Counted from the first letter of the stretch, positions 1 through 6,920 are shown. The stretch is DNA of 10,548 nt from an uncultured Bacteroidales bacterium (GCA_902803195.1 CADCOX010000149.1:1-10548), one strand, 5' to 3'. Made by a program: numbers and translations. The notes: a model not told the origin generated them from the sequence alone.

Positions 1-1
1 C

Positions 2-841
2 ATCCTGACCATCGTCCTTACCCTCTGTGCCACGCTGGCATCAGCTGGGAAAATCGTAGTCGACAGCATCCAGAGCGCTGTCCTTGGAGCTACGGTGAAG
101 TATAATGTCTATCTGCCTTCAGGCTACGAACGCTCGCAGGCCAAGTATCCGGTCATCTATCTCCTGCACGGACTCACGGACACCTATACGGCTTGGGACC
201 AGAAGGGAGGCGTAGGTGCCATCGCCGACGAAGTCATCGAGAGCGGCGAGGCTGTGCCTGTAGTCATCATTATGCCGAACGCAGGCGGCCCCGATGTCAA
301 CAATATCTGGAACGGTTATTTCAACATGCCGGGTTGGGCCTATGAGGATTTCTTCTTCAACGAACTGATGCCTGCCGCCGAGAACAAGTACCGCGGCATA
401 GGCGACAAGGAGCATCGCGCCGTCATGGGCTTGTCGATGGGCGGAGGTGGCAGTATCGGCTATAGCCAGCGCCATCCCGACAAGTTCTCATCGTGCTATG
501 CGATGAGCCCCTGGCTCAATAGTGGCAACGGACGCGTCGGCCCTAATGGCGAGAAAACCAAGATGTTCTACACGATGGAGGCTGTCCATGAGCACTCGGC
601 TCTCTCCTTTATGGATAGTGCTGACGACGCAGTGAAGGAGCAGTTGCGAACGGTCGCATGGTTCCTCGATTGCGGCGATGATGATGGCTTGCTGGGCGAT
701 ACTTTTGAGTACTACAAGCGTCTGCGCTTAGCACGCATCAAGGCTGAGTTCCGCGTCCGCAATGGCGGCCACACGTGGGAGTACTGGCGTGCAGCCCTGC
801 GCACTTCCTTGCCTTTCGCTTCTCGCAATTTCACTAAGTAA
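2..841 (+). CDS. Secreted alpha/beta-hydrolase esterase (PF00756-type), 5'-partial
   Basis: The reading frame is open from base 2, so the gene begins left of the window; a GTG at 95 is internal and not the start. The first visible residues (ILTIVLTLCATLASAGK) look like the hydrophobic core and cleavage region of a signal peptide, so export to the periplasm or surface is inferred. The fold is that of the putative esterase family (FrmB, XynZ-type feruloyl and acetyl esterases): a Y-LLHG oxyanion region near 159-170, the nucleophile elbow GLSMGG with Ser at 434-436, an acidic DCGDDD stretch at 668-685 expected to supply the catalytic Asp, and the catalytic His in GGHTWEYW at 770-772. It hydrolyses an ester whose identity cannot be read from the sequence; plant cell-wall acyl groups are plausible in a gut or rumen Bacteroidales. 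The stop TAA shares its last base with the next gene's ATG, so the two are probably translationally coupled. Confidence 0.9.
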   Translation: MLTIVLTLCATLASAGKIVVDSIQSAVLGATVKYNVYLPSGYERSQAKYPVIYLLHGLTDTYTAWDQKGGVGAIADEVIESGEAVPVVIIMPNAGGPDVNNIWNGYFNMPGWAYEDFFFNELMPAAENKYRGIGDKEHRAVMGLSMGGGGSIGYSQRHPDKFSSCYAMSPWLNSGNGRVGPNGEKTKMFYTMEAVHEHSALSFMDSADDAVKEQLRTVAWFLDCGDDDGLLGDTFEYYKRLRLARIKAEFRVRNGGHTWEYWRAALRTSLPFASRNFTK

Positions 842-1545
842 TGCTTCCTTATTCCGACCTCTTCATCGACTTCGACGACACGCTCTACGACACTCATGGC
901 AATGCCGACATCGCCTTGCATGAGTTGTTCGCAGAGATGCGTCTGGACCAGTGGTTTGCCGACCCCGAAGTCTTCTACTACGAATATTGGCGCGCTAACA
1001 TTGACTTGTGGTCGCGCTATTCGCGTGGCGAGATTACGCGCGACTATCTCATCCTCGAGCGCTTCCGCTACCCGCTCAGCTTCGGGCAGGGACTCGACCC
1101 CTCCGAGGCCCTTTGCCGCGAGGCGGGCGACCGTTTCCTCGAGTTGTGCGCAAACAAACCGGGGCTGGTCAGTGGCGCGCGCGAGTTGATGGACTACCTT
1201 CGTGGTCGGGGCTATCGGATGCACATGTGCAGTAATGGCTTTCACGAAGTACAATACCGCAAGCTCCGTGCCTGTGGTCTCGACAAGTCGTTCGACACTG
1301 TTGTCCTCAGCGAGGATGCAGGGGCCAACAAGCCGTCGGCTGCCTATTTCGACTATGCCTTCGACAAGACACATGCTCAGCGTGCTTCGACACTCATGAT
1401 AGGCGACAATTTCCAAACCGACATCCTCGGAGCCAAGCGTGCGGGACTGGCCACTGCTTTCTTCAACCGCTTCCCCGATTATCCAGCCTCCGAGCCTGTC
1501 GACTACGAGGTCACGGACCTCAGACAACTCATGGATATCCTCTGA
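841..1545 (+). CDS. yjjG: YjjG-type HAD hydrolase, probable noncanonical pyrimidine nucleotidase
   Basis: This 234-residue cytoplasmic protein has the full set of HAD motifs: motif I DFDDT (nucleophile Asp10, acid Asp12), motif II SNG (131-133), motif III Lys164 in NKPS, and motif IV GDNFQTD (188-194). The helical cap between about residues 16 and 110, and wording such as LWSRYSRGEIT and LSEDAGANKP, resemble E. coli YjjG, which dephosphorylates noncanonical pyrimidine nucleoside monophosphates and protects against mutagenic analogues. Length fits the family (about 225-235). The ATG overlaps the previous stop as TAATG, so the start is well fixed. Substrate assignment is by family resemblance only; other HAD subfamily IA phosphatases share these motifs. 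Nothing in the neighbouring esterase or acetyltransferase explains its presence beyond shared transcription. Confidence 0.9.
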   Translation: MLPYSDLFIDFDDTLYDTHGNADIALHELFAEMRLDQWFADPEVFYYEYWRANIDLWSRYSRGEITRDYLILERFRYPLSFGQGLDPSEALCREAGDRFLELCANKPGLVSGARELMDYLRGRGYRMHMCSNGFHEVQYRKLRACGLDKSFDTVVLSEDAGANKPSAAYFDYAFDKTHAQRASTLMIGDNFQTDILGAKRAGLATAFFNRFPDYPASEPVDYEVTDLRQLMDIL

Positions 1546-1572
1546 TTCTACCTCTCCTTACCCCCCTTTGTG

Positions 1573-2127
1573 ATGACTGAGAAAGAGAAAATGCTCTCCG
1601 GCGCCATCTATTCTGCCGTTGATCCCGACCTGATCCGCGAACTCAATGAAGTCAAGGATCGCCTGCAAGCCTATAATGCTCTGCGTCCATCGGACCTGGA
1701 AGCGCGTCGCGCGATGTTGAACGAACTGCTGGGAAGCGTGGCCGATGGCGCTGCCTTTATCAATCAGCCTTTCTTCTGCGACTATGGCCGTCACATCCGC
1801 GTCGGGTGTCGGTTCTTTGCCAACTTCAATTTCACGGTTCTTGATGAGGCTTACGTCACGATAGGTGACGACTGCTTCATCGGCCCCAACGTGAGCATCT
1901 ATACCGCCTGCCATAGCACCGACCCCGTCGAGCGCAACTCCCGTCGTGAGTGGGCTCGACCCGTTACGATTGGCGATAACGTCTGGATAGGCGGCTCTGT
2001 CACTATTCTACCCGGCGTCACTATAGGCGACAACGTCACCATCGGCGCGGGGTCGGTTGTCGTTGACGATATCCCGTCGGGCGTTGTGGCTGTCGGCAAT
2101 CCCTGCCGAGTCGTCCGGAAAGTGTGA
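1573..2127 (+). CDS. maa: Maltose O-acetyltransferase-type hexapeptide acetyltransferase
   Basis: The protein has 184 residues. Its N-terminus MTEKEKMLSG is the usual opening of the Maa/NodL/LacA acetyltransferase family, which is why the ATG at 1573 is preferred to the GTG at 1570. An N-terminal helical maltose-acetyltransferase domain (about residues 5-58) precedes a left-handed beta-helix of hexapeptide repeats (about 70-180), seen as repeated [IV]GD, IGPNV, IGDNVWIGG and IGDNVTIGAG turns. The catalytic His is His114 in TACHSTDP. Members form trimers and transfer acetyl from acetyl-CoA to the 6-hydroxyl of sugars; the acceptor here is unknown. The gene begins 27 bp after the HAD gene and is probably the last of a three-gene unit. 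An esterase and an acetyltransferase in one cluster might act on related acyl sugars, but that is inference. Confidence 0.93.
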   Translation: MTEKEKMLSGAIYSAVDPDLIRELNEVKDRLQAYNALRPSDLEARRAMLNELLGSVADGAAFINQPFFCDYGRHIRVGCRFFANFNFTVLDEAYVTIGDDCFIGPNVSIYTACHSTDPVERNSRREWARPVTIGDNVWIGGSVTILPGVTIGDNVTIGAGSVVVDDIPSGVVAVGNPCRVVRKV

Positions 2128-2213
2128 TACTCGGCCCCTGAGCGTGAGCATCAGTGCCCGAAAAGAGAGTCGTAGAAGGCTTTTTCGCGTTCGCTGTGAA
2201 TATTTTATCAAGG

Positions 2214-2249
2214 TTTGCGCGCGTGCGTGAACTTTTTTTTGTACCTTTG
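2214..2249 (+). promoter_or_regulatory. Probable sigma-ABfr-type promoter of alaS
   Basis: The -7 element TACCTTTG at 2242-2249 fits the Bacteroidetes consensus TAnnTTTG. A possible -33 TTTG lies at 2214-2217, but the 24-nt gap is slightly long for the consensus, so that half is weaker. The element lies in the 199-bp gap before alaS and predicts a leader of about 70 nt, which contains a small ACGTG/CACGT inverted repeat at about 2281-2303. Confidence 0.65.
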
Positions 2250-2326
2250 CGCCCGATTTTCGAGGATAGCTCGTCCGTCCGACGTGAATCATTTGTCAAC
2301 ACGTTCATTTTGATAAACCGAAAATA

Positions 2327-5035
2327 ATGCGTACAGCCAACGAAATCCGCGAGAGCTTCAAGAAGTTCTTCGCCGACAAGGGTCACACTATCGTACCCTC
2401 CGCTCCCATGGTCGTCAAGGACGATCCCACACTTATGTTCACCAACGCTGGTATGAACCAGTGGAAAGATATCATCCTTGGCACCAAGGATCCTGAGCCG
2501 CGTCGCCGTGCCGACTCTCAGAAGTGTCTGCGCGTCAGCGGCAAGCACAACGACTTGGAGGAAGTGGGCCATGACACCTATCATCATACTATGTTCGAGA
2601 TGTTGGGCAACTGGTCCTTTGGCGACTACTTCAAGGAGGGAGCAATCGATATGGCTTGGGAGTATCTGGTCGACGTCATCGGCCTCGACCCCAAGGACCT
2701 CTATGTTACCGTGTTTGAGGGCTCGCCCGAAGAGAATATCCCTCGTGACGACGAGGCTGCCTCATTCTGGGCAAAGCATGTTCCCGCCGACCACATCATC
2801 AACGGCAACAAGCACGACAACTTCTGGGAGATGGGTGATACCGGTCCTTGTGGTCCTTGCTCCGAGATTCACCTCGACAGCCGTACGCCCGAGGAGAAAG
2901 CCGCGGTGCCCGGTCGCGAACTTGTCAACAAGGACGACCCGCAGGTCATTGAGATCTGGAATATCGTCTTCATGCAGTTTGAGCGTAAAGCCGACGGCTC
3001 GCTTGTGCCTCTGGGCATGAACGTCATCGACACCGGCATGGGCTTCGAGCGTCTCGTGCGTGCCCTCCAAGGTAAGCACTCCAATTATGACACCGATGTC
3101 TTCCAACCCGTCATCCGTGCCATCGAGCAATTGTCGGGTAAGAAGTATGGCGAAACGGAAGAGGTCGATGTGGCCATGCGCGTCATCGCCGATCACATCC
3201 GTGCCGTAGCCTTCTCTATTGCCGACGGTCAGTTGCCTTCGAATGCTAAGGCGGGTTATGTCATCCGTCGCATCCTGCGCCGTGCCGTTCGCTACGCTTA
3301 TACCTTCCTCGGCCAGAAACGTCCTTTCATGCACCTGCTGCTGCCTACGCTCACCGCTGAGATGGGCGAGGCTTATCCCGAGCTCGTTGCACAAAAGGAG
3401 TTGATTGACAAAGTGATGAAAGAGGAGGAGGAGAGTTTCCTCCGCACGCTCGAGACGGGCATTAAGCTTCTCGACCGCGTGATGGCCGACACGAAGGCTG
3501 CTGGCAACACCGAGATTGACGGTGTACAGGCTTTCACCCTCTTCGATACCTATGGATTCCCTCTTGACTTGACCGAACTCATCTGCCGCGAGAATGGCCT
3601 GACCGTCGACGAGGCTGGCTTCAACGTCGAGATGCAGAAGCAGAAAGAGCGTGCTCGCGGTGCTGCCAAAGTGGAGACCGACGACTGGGTGACAGTCAGA
3701 CCCACCCCCAACCCCTCCCGTCAGGGAGGGGAGCCCTCCGGCTTGAATGGGACTGACAGTGCGCAGCCTCTCCCCTCCCTAACGGGAGGGGACGGGGGTG
3801 GGTCTTTCGTAGGTTGGGACTACACCGAATACGAGTGCCGCATCCTTCGCTACCGTAAGGTTGTCCAGAAGAAACAGACTTACTATCAGATCGTCCTCGA
3901 CCGTACTCCCTTCTACGCTGAAATGGGTGGACAGGTCGGCGACCAGGGCGTGCTCGTCAGCGAGTTCGAGACCATCGACATCATCGACACGAAGAGCGAG
4001 AACGGTCTGACCGTTCACCTCGCCAAGCGGCTGCCTGAACACCCCGAGGCCAATTTCATGGCTTGCGTCGACACCGACAAGCGTCGGGCTTGCGAGGCTA
4101 ATCATAGTGCTACGCACCTGCTCGATCAGGCCCTGCGCGAGGTGCTGGGAACGCACGTCGAACAGAAGGGTTCGCTCGTCTCGCCCGATGGCCTCCGCTT
4201 CGACTTCAGTCATTTCCAGAAGGTGACAGCCGAGGAGCTGCGCCAGGTGGAACGTATCGTCAACCAACGCATTCGCGAGAATATCCCCTTGCAGGACCAT
4301 CGTGATGTTCCCATCGAGCAAGCTAAGGAACTCGGTGCCATCGCTCTCTTCGGTGAGAAATATGGCGACCGCGTGCGTGTTGTCCAGTTCGGTCAGTCGG
4401 TGGAGTTCTGCGGCGGCTGTCACGTCAAGGCTACGGGTCAGATCAGCATGTTCAAGATTGTCTCCGAGAGTAGTGTCGCCGCTGGCATCCGTCGCATCGA
4501 AGCCATCACGGGCGCTAAGGTCGAGGAAGCCATGTACCGTTTGCAGGACACGATGGAAGCCCTCCGCCAGATGTTCAATGGAGCGCCTGACCTGAGGGGC
4601 GCCATTGAGCGTCTCGTCAACGAGAACGCAGGCATGAAGAAGCAGGCAGAGGAGTTCCTTCACGAGAAGGCTCAGGCATTCAAGCAGGAACTGTTGCACA
4701 AGGCCTTGGAGCGCGAGGGCGTCTGCGTCATCAGCGGCAAGACCATCCTGCCCGCTGATGCCGTCAAGGATATTGCTTTCCAACTGCGTGCCGAGGTGGA
4801 GAACGCCCTCGTCTGCATCGGTTCCGTCAACGATGGCAAGCCTATGCTCACTTGTGCAGCTTCCGATAGCCTTGTCCAGGACCACGGCGTCAACGTCGGA
4901 AAAGTCATCCGCGAAGCTGCCAAACTGATGCAGGGCGGTGGTGGCGGTCAGCCTCACTTCGCGACGGCTGGCGGCAAGAATGCCGATGGTCTCAGCGCAG
5001 CGATAGACAAGTTCATCGAGCTCGCTTTGGCTTGA
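2327..5035 (+). CDS. alaS: Alanine--tRNA ligase carrying an in-frame 36-residue palindromic insertion
   Basis: AlaRS charges tRNA-Ala with alanine and clears mischarged Ser- and Gly-tRNA in the cytoplasm. The class II catalytic core is at the N-terminus: FTNAGM (38-43), RVSGKHNDLEEVG (69-81), HHTMFEMLGNWSFGDYFK (86-103), and later GMGFERLVRALQGKHSNYDTD. The editing domain has the zinc site HSATH (His593, His597) and CGGCH (Cys695, His699). The C-Ala domain ends in the glycine-rich GGGGGQPHFATAGGKN. All key residues are intact, so the enzyme is expected to work. At 902 residues it is longer than usual (about 870-880). The excess is explained by residues 458-493 (bases 3698-3805), a Pro/Gly/Ser-rich stretch encoded by a palindromic repeat and placed between the tRNA-recognition and editing regions. 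Without it the protein would have 866 residues. The gene has its own promoter and terminator. Confidence 0.99.
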   Translation: MRTANEIRESFKKFFADKGHTIVPSAPMVVKDDPTLMFTNAGMNQWKDIILGTKDPEPRRRADSQKCLRVSGKHNDLEEVGHDTYHHTMFEMLGNWSFGDYFKEGAIDMAWEYLVDVIGLDPKDLYVTVFEGSPEENIPRDDEAASFWAKHVPADHIINGNKHDNFWEMGDTGPCGPCSEIHLDSRTPEEKAAVPGRELVNKDDPQVIEIWNIVFMQFERKADGSLVPLGMNVIDTGMGFERLVRALQGKHSNYDTDVFQPVIRAIEQLSGKKYGETEEVDVAMRVIADHIRAVAFSIADGQLPSNAKAGYVIRRILRRAVRYAYTFLGQKRPFMHLLLPTLTAEMGEAYPELVAQKELIDKVMKEEEESFLRTLETGIKLLDRVMADTKAAGNTEIDGVQAFTLFDTYGFPLDLTELICRENGLTVDEAGFNVEMQKQKERARGAAKVETDDWVTVRPTPNPSRQGGEPSGLNGTDSAQPLPSLTGGDGGGSFVGWDYTEYECRILRYRKVVQKKQTYYQIVLDRTPFYAEMGGQVGDQGVLVSEFETIDIIDTKSENGLTVHLAKRLPEHPEANFMACVDTDKRRACEANHSATHLLDQALREVLGTHVEQKGSLVSPDGLRFDFSHFQKVTAEELRQVERIVNQRIRENIPLQDHRDVPIEQAKELGAIALFGEKYGDRVRVVQFGQSVEFCGGCHVKATGQISMFKIVSESSVAAGIRRIEAITGAKVEEAMYRLQDTMEALRQMFNGAPDLRGAIERLVNENAGMKKQAEEFLHEKAQAFKQELLHKALEREGVCVISGKTILPADAVKDIAFQLRAEVENALVCIGSVNDGKPMLTCAASDSLVQDHGVNVGKVIREAAKLMQGGGGGQPHFATAGGKNADGLSAAIDKFIELALA
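3698..3805 (+). repeat. Palindromic repeat element inserted in frame in alaS
   Basis: Arms at 3698-3733 and 3770-3805 are inverted copies, 36 bp each with 33 matching positions, around a 36-bp centre (3734-3769). The outermost 12 bp (AGACCCACCCCC and its complement) are perfect. Each arm is itself a hairpin: CCCCTCCC 3712-3719 pairs with GGGAGGGG 3724-3731, and the same words occur at 3772-3779 and 3784-3791, with 4-nt loops. The total of 108 bp equals 36 codons and starts on a codon boundary. It encodes a low-complexity segment beginning RPTPNPSRQGG and ending PSLTGGDGGGS. Of the three forward frames, the other two have stops (TGA at 3744-3746 and 3754-3756). The structure is like Rickettsia palindromic elements in concept; the family itself is not one I can name. 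Confidence 0.93.
3784..3802 (+). other. G-quadruplex motif in the coding strand of alaS
   Basis: The right arm of the palindromic element contains four G runs of 3, 4, 5 and 3 separated by loops of 1, 2 and 1 bases, which meets the usual G-quadruplex pattern on the mRNA-sense strand. The left arm (3701-3719) has the mirror pattern as C runs, so the template strand carries a second motif with runs of 3, 4, 5 and 3. Whether either folds in the cell, rather than the competing hairpins, cannot be read from sequence. Confidence 0.7.
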
Positions 5036-5054
5036 TGGTGACAAGATAAGCGAT

Positions 5055-5120
5055 GAGAGATTAAAGATGAGGACTAGTCCTTGCTTGGCTGTCTTTATCT
5101 TTAATCTCTCTTCTTTTATT
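5055..5120 (+). terminator. Hairpin terminator downstream of alaS
   Basis: The 14-bp arms at 5055-5068 and 5097-5110 (GAGAGATTAAAGAT and its complement) match perfectly. The stem can extend inward to 20 pairs (5055-5074 with 5091-5110) using two G-U pairs, leaving a 16-nt loop. It is followed by the T-rich TTCTTTTATT. It lies 19 bp after the alaS stop and separates alaS from the AT-rich pair downstream. Confidence 0.75.
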
Positions 5121-5143
5121 CCTGAATTGAAGTTTCGTTTATT

Positions 5144-5422
5144 ATGAAGAAGTTAAGAAGAGAACCTTCTGAAGTTAGATATATTGGTATCACGAAAAGA
5201 GACCCAATTATTAGATTTAATGAACATTGGCATTCGAATACACCTAGAGCCTACTTGAATTATGAAGTGTTTCCAGATACTGGCGGATTAAGCAAAATTC
5301 AAGCACGAATTTTAGAACAAACACTAATTAACAAATACGGATTTGGCAATAATGGTCCATTGCTTAATCTTCGGAATGAGATATCGCCTAAATGGTGGTT
5401 CAAATATAATATTAAACCCTAA
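5144..5422 (+). CDS. Orphan GIY-YIG-like nuclease domain, polymorphic-toxin C-terminal type
   Basis: This 92-residue protein consists of little more than one small domain. RYIGITKRDP (12-21) supplies the YIG half of a GIY-YIG motif, followed by RFNEHWH (Arg24, His28), ARILEQTLINKYG (Glu58 at the metal-binding position) and PLLNLRNEISPKWW (Asn75). This order, and the closing N-x-I-S-P-K-x-W, match the tips of Rhs and related polymorphic toxins as I know them from Bacteroidales. The Rhs body, signal peptide and export domain are all absent: a TGA at 5123-5125 is in frame just upstream, and the alaS terminator precedes it. The expected first strand (GIY or VVY) is also missing, so this may be a displaced toxin tip, possibly inactive. 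The composition is foreign: 5161-5220 has 18 G/C in 60 bases, against 39 in 60 at 4141-4200 in alaS. A putative immunity gene starts 13 bp after its stop. Confidence 0.75.
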   Translation: MKKLRREPSEVRYIGITKRDPIIRFNEHWHSNTPRAYLNYEVFPDTGGLSKIQARILEQTLINKYGFGNNGPLLNLRNEISPKWWFKYNIKP

Positions 5423-5435
5423 TATACATATTGTT

Positions 5436-6239
5436 ATGACAAAACGAATCGTTACTAAAATCGGCGACATATTCAGCGCAGAATTAGACGAGCATAGCAA
5501 ATGCTATTTCCAATATATCGCGAATGACCTCTCACAGTTGAATAGTTCTGTTGTAAGAGTTTTCGATACGCATTATCCGATTGGTGCAACTCCGAAAATG
5601 GAAGAAATCGTCGTTGACAAAGTTGCCTTCTATGCTCACACAATGCTGCGGCCTGGAATACAGGATGGAGCGTGGCAGAAGGTCGGGAAATCGAATAATT
5701 TAGGACTTGCAGCACTCCAACAAGTTCTTTTTGTGACTACACAGGCTTTTAAGACTTTGATTAGTGGCCCAACTCAGGTAGCTCTCATACCTGTAGATCC
5801 CCATGAAAATTGGTACATCTGGCACATCAACGAAGAGCACAAAGCTGTGGGTAAGCTTTCTCGAAAAGACATAGGACATATTGAACCGAGTGCGGTTTAT
5901 TCTTATATATCCATCATTGATCGCATGAGATATGGTTTTTACCATGAGAGTAATATCGTTTATGATGTTATCATGCGTATTCCTCGCCCAGACGTGGACA
6001 TCTATGTAAGAAAAGACATGCAGAAAGAAGGATATGTGCATTATCTGCATTTTCATGGCGCAAAGGCTATTCGCGAGATGTTCATCTTCCCAAAGTGCAC
6101 AATTCGCCTTAGTACAAAGGAGCCCAATGTAGATGGGCGTTTGTTATATAACAAACTCTTTGGAGAGGTTAATTGGCGGCATGAGGATTTTATTTCAATG
6201 GAAGATTTTGAAGCAAAATGGAATGAAGATTGCCAATGA
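5436..6239 (+). CDS. Putative immunity protein paired with the GIY-YIG toxin tip
   Basis: The protein has 267 residues, no signal peptide and no membrane segment, so it is probably cytoplasmic. I do not recognise it with certainty. The N-terminus TKRIVTKIGDIFSAEL, then a short strand-rich segment (CYFQYIANDL, SSVVRVF), is faintly like Imm26-type immunity proteins; that family call is low confidence. The rest is rich in aromatic residues (WYIWHIN, YGFYHESN) and has no catalytic motif I can identify. An immunity role is inferred mainly from position: it begins 13 bp after the toxin-tip gene, on the same strand, with the same AT-rich composition. The ATG at 5436 is chosen because the in-frame ATG at 5343 would read 31 extra codons inside the toxin gene, and those residues look like out-of-frame translation. 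No promoter was found for the pair. Confidence 0.7.
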   Translation: MTKRIVTKIGDIFSAELDEHSKCYFQYIANDLSQLNSSVVRVFDTHYPIGATPKMEEIVVDKVAFYAHTMLRPGIQDGAWQKVGKSNNLGLAALQQVLFVTTQAFKTLISGPTQVALIPVDPHENWYIWHINEEHKAVGKLSRKDIGHIEPSAVYSYISIIDRMRYGFYHESNIVYDVIMRIPRPDVDIYVRKDMQKEGYVHYLHFHGAKAIREMFIFPKCTIRLSTKEPNVDGRLLYNKLFGEVNWRHEDFISMEDFEAKWNEDCQ

Positions 6240-6405
6240 ATAATGTCGAAACCATTACCGCTTGATTTATGATCCTTCGTCGCTACGTACTCACCCGCGA
6301 GTGGCTTGAAGAGCATGACTAGACGGTGGTGTATCCATGATGGAAAAAGAGAGACAAAATCAATCAATAATGGAAAAAAAGATATAAGTATGATTAAGAA
6401 GTTAA

Positions 6406-6454
6406 GAACTCCTTAACTCCCAAGCAAGCGGAGCTTGCGAAACTTGAATCCCTT
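6406..6454 (+). repeat. 49-bp direct repeat, left copy
   Basis: It matches 8032-8080 at 45 of 49 positions in the same orientation; the first 39 bases differ at a single position. It contains a perfect 6-bp hairpin, GCAAGC (6424-6429) and GCTTGC (6433-6438), around a GGA loop. No T run follows, so it is not an ordinary terminator. Confidence 0.9.
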
Positions 6455-6593
6455 AATATTAATCTAGGGCTTTACAAATCATCAGTATGATCTGTACAAT
6501 CCGTGTTCGAAATAAAGTCACACGGAAGTCATAGAAAGCCATTCGTGTATTTCGCGTTTTCCGATGCAAAAATATTAGGGAAGACAGACCTTA

Positions 6594-6805
6594 CTTCCAC
6601 TAATTAGCCAAAAACGGCAAATAACTTATTGATTCCCTGCTAAATACATAAGTGGAGGCTGTTCTCGTAGCCTCCACTTTGCTTCCACTACCAACTATCA
6701 CTCGAGATCAGTGGAGGTAGAGTGGAGGCTATATGAACATCTTCCACTCTTTCAAACACCAACATATCAGCGTATTACACTCCAAAATCAGGCAAAAAGT
6801 GGAAG
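6594..6805. repeat. Cluster of eight AGTGGARG motifs in both orientations
   Basis: Forward copies begin at 6651, 6710, 6721 and 6798; reverse copies (CYTCCACT) begin at 6594, 6671, 6682 and 6741. Several extend to AGTGGAGGCT. The four-and-four arrangement in about 210 bases is far denser than chance for an 8-mer and resembles an array of protein-binding sites or remnants of a repeat-based element. No gene nearby identifies a binding protein. Confidence 0.8.
6650..6679. repeat. Perfect 11-bp inverted repeat
   Basis: AAGTGGAGGCT (6650-6660) pairs with AGCCTCCACTT (6669-6679) around an 8-nt loop. It is formed by two oppositely oriented copies of the AGTGGAGG motif and is the strongest hairpin of that cluster. 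Only TTTG follows it, so a terminator role is not supported. Confidence 0.85.
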
Positions 6806-6920
6806 CAACCCCGCTATTCGTAAATATTTTTTTAAGGAGATGAGCATGCGATTATATGCTCTTCTCTATTGACGATTCCCCACACGACCAGTCGCAACAC
6901 GCTGAACGTCCGTACGCGTA

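Noticed and set aside
712..1527. Minus-strand frame of 271 codons
   Set aside because: It is antisense to the HAD nucleotidase gene, whose motifs are complete, and has no family features.
2128..2165. Terminator after the acetyltransferase gene
   Set aside because: Only broken 4-bp pairings (TCGG/CCGA, CTGA/TCAG) are present, with no T run after them.
2250..2326. T-box or riboswitch in the alaS leader
   Set aside because: The leader is about 70 nt with only short stems; no specifier or antiterminator structure is visible.
3779..5044. Long open frame (421 codons) on the minus strand
   Set aside because: It lies antisense to the well-supported alaS gene, in its codon register, and its residues resemble no protein family. 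A GC-rich gene with strong codon bias produces such mirrors.
5343..5435. Upstream start for the immunity-like gene
   Set aside because: These 31 codons lie inside the toxin-tip gene in another frame; the ATG at 5436 leaves a normal 13-bp gap and begins a protein-like sequence.
6269..6322. 17-codon ORF MILRRYVLTREWLEEHD
   Set aside because: It is too short to judge, matches nothing I know and has no start context; it may be a fragment of a lost gene.
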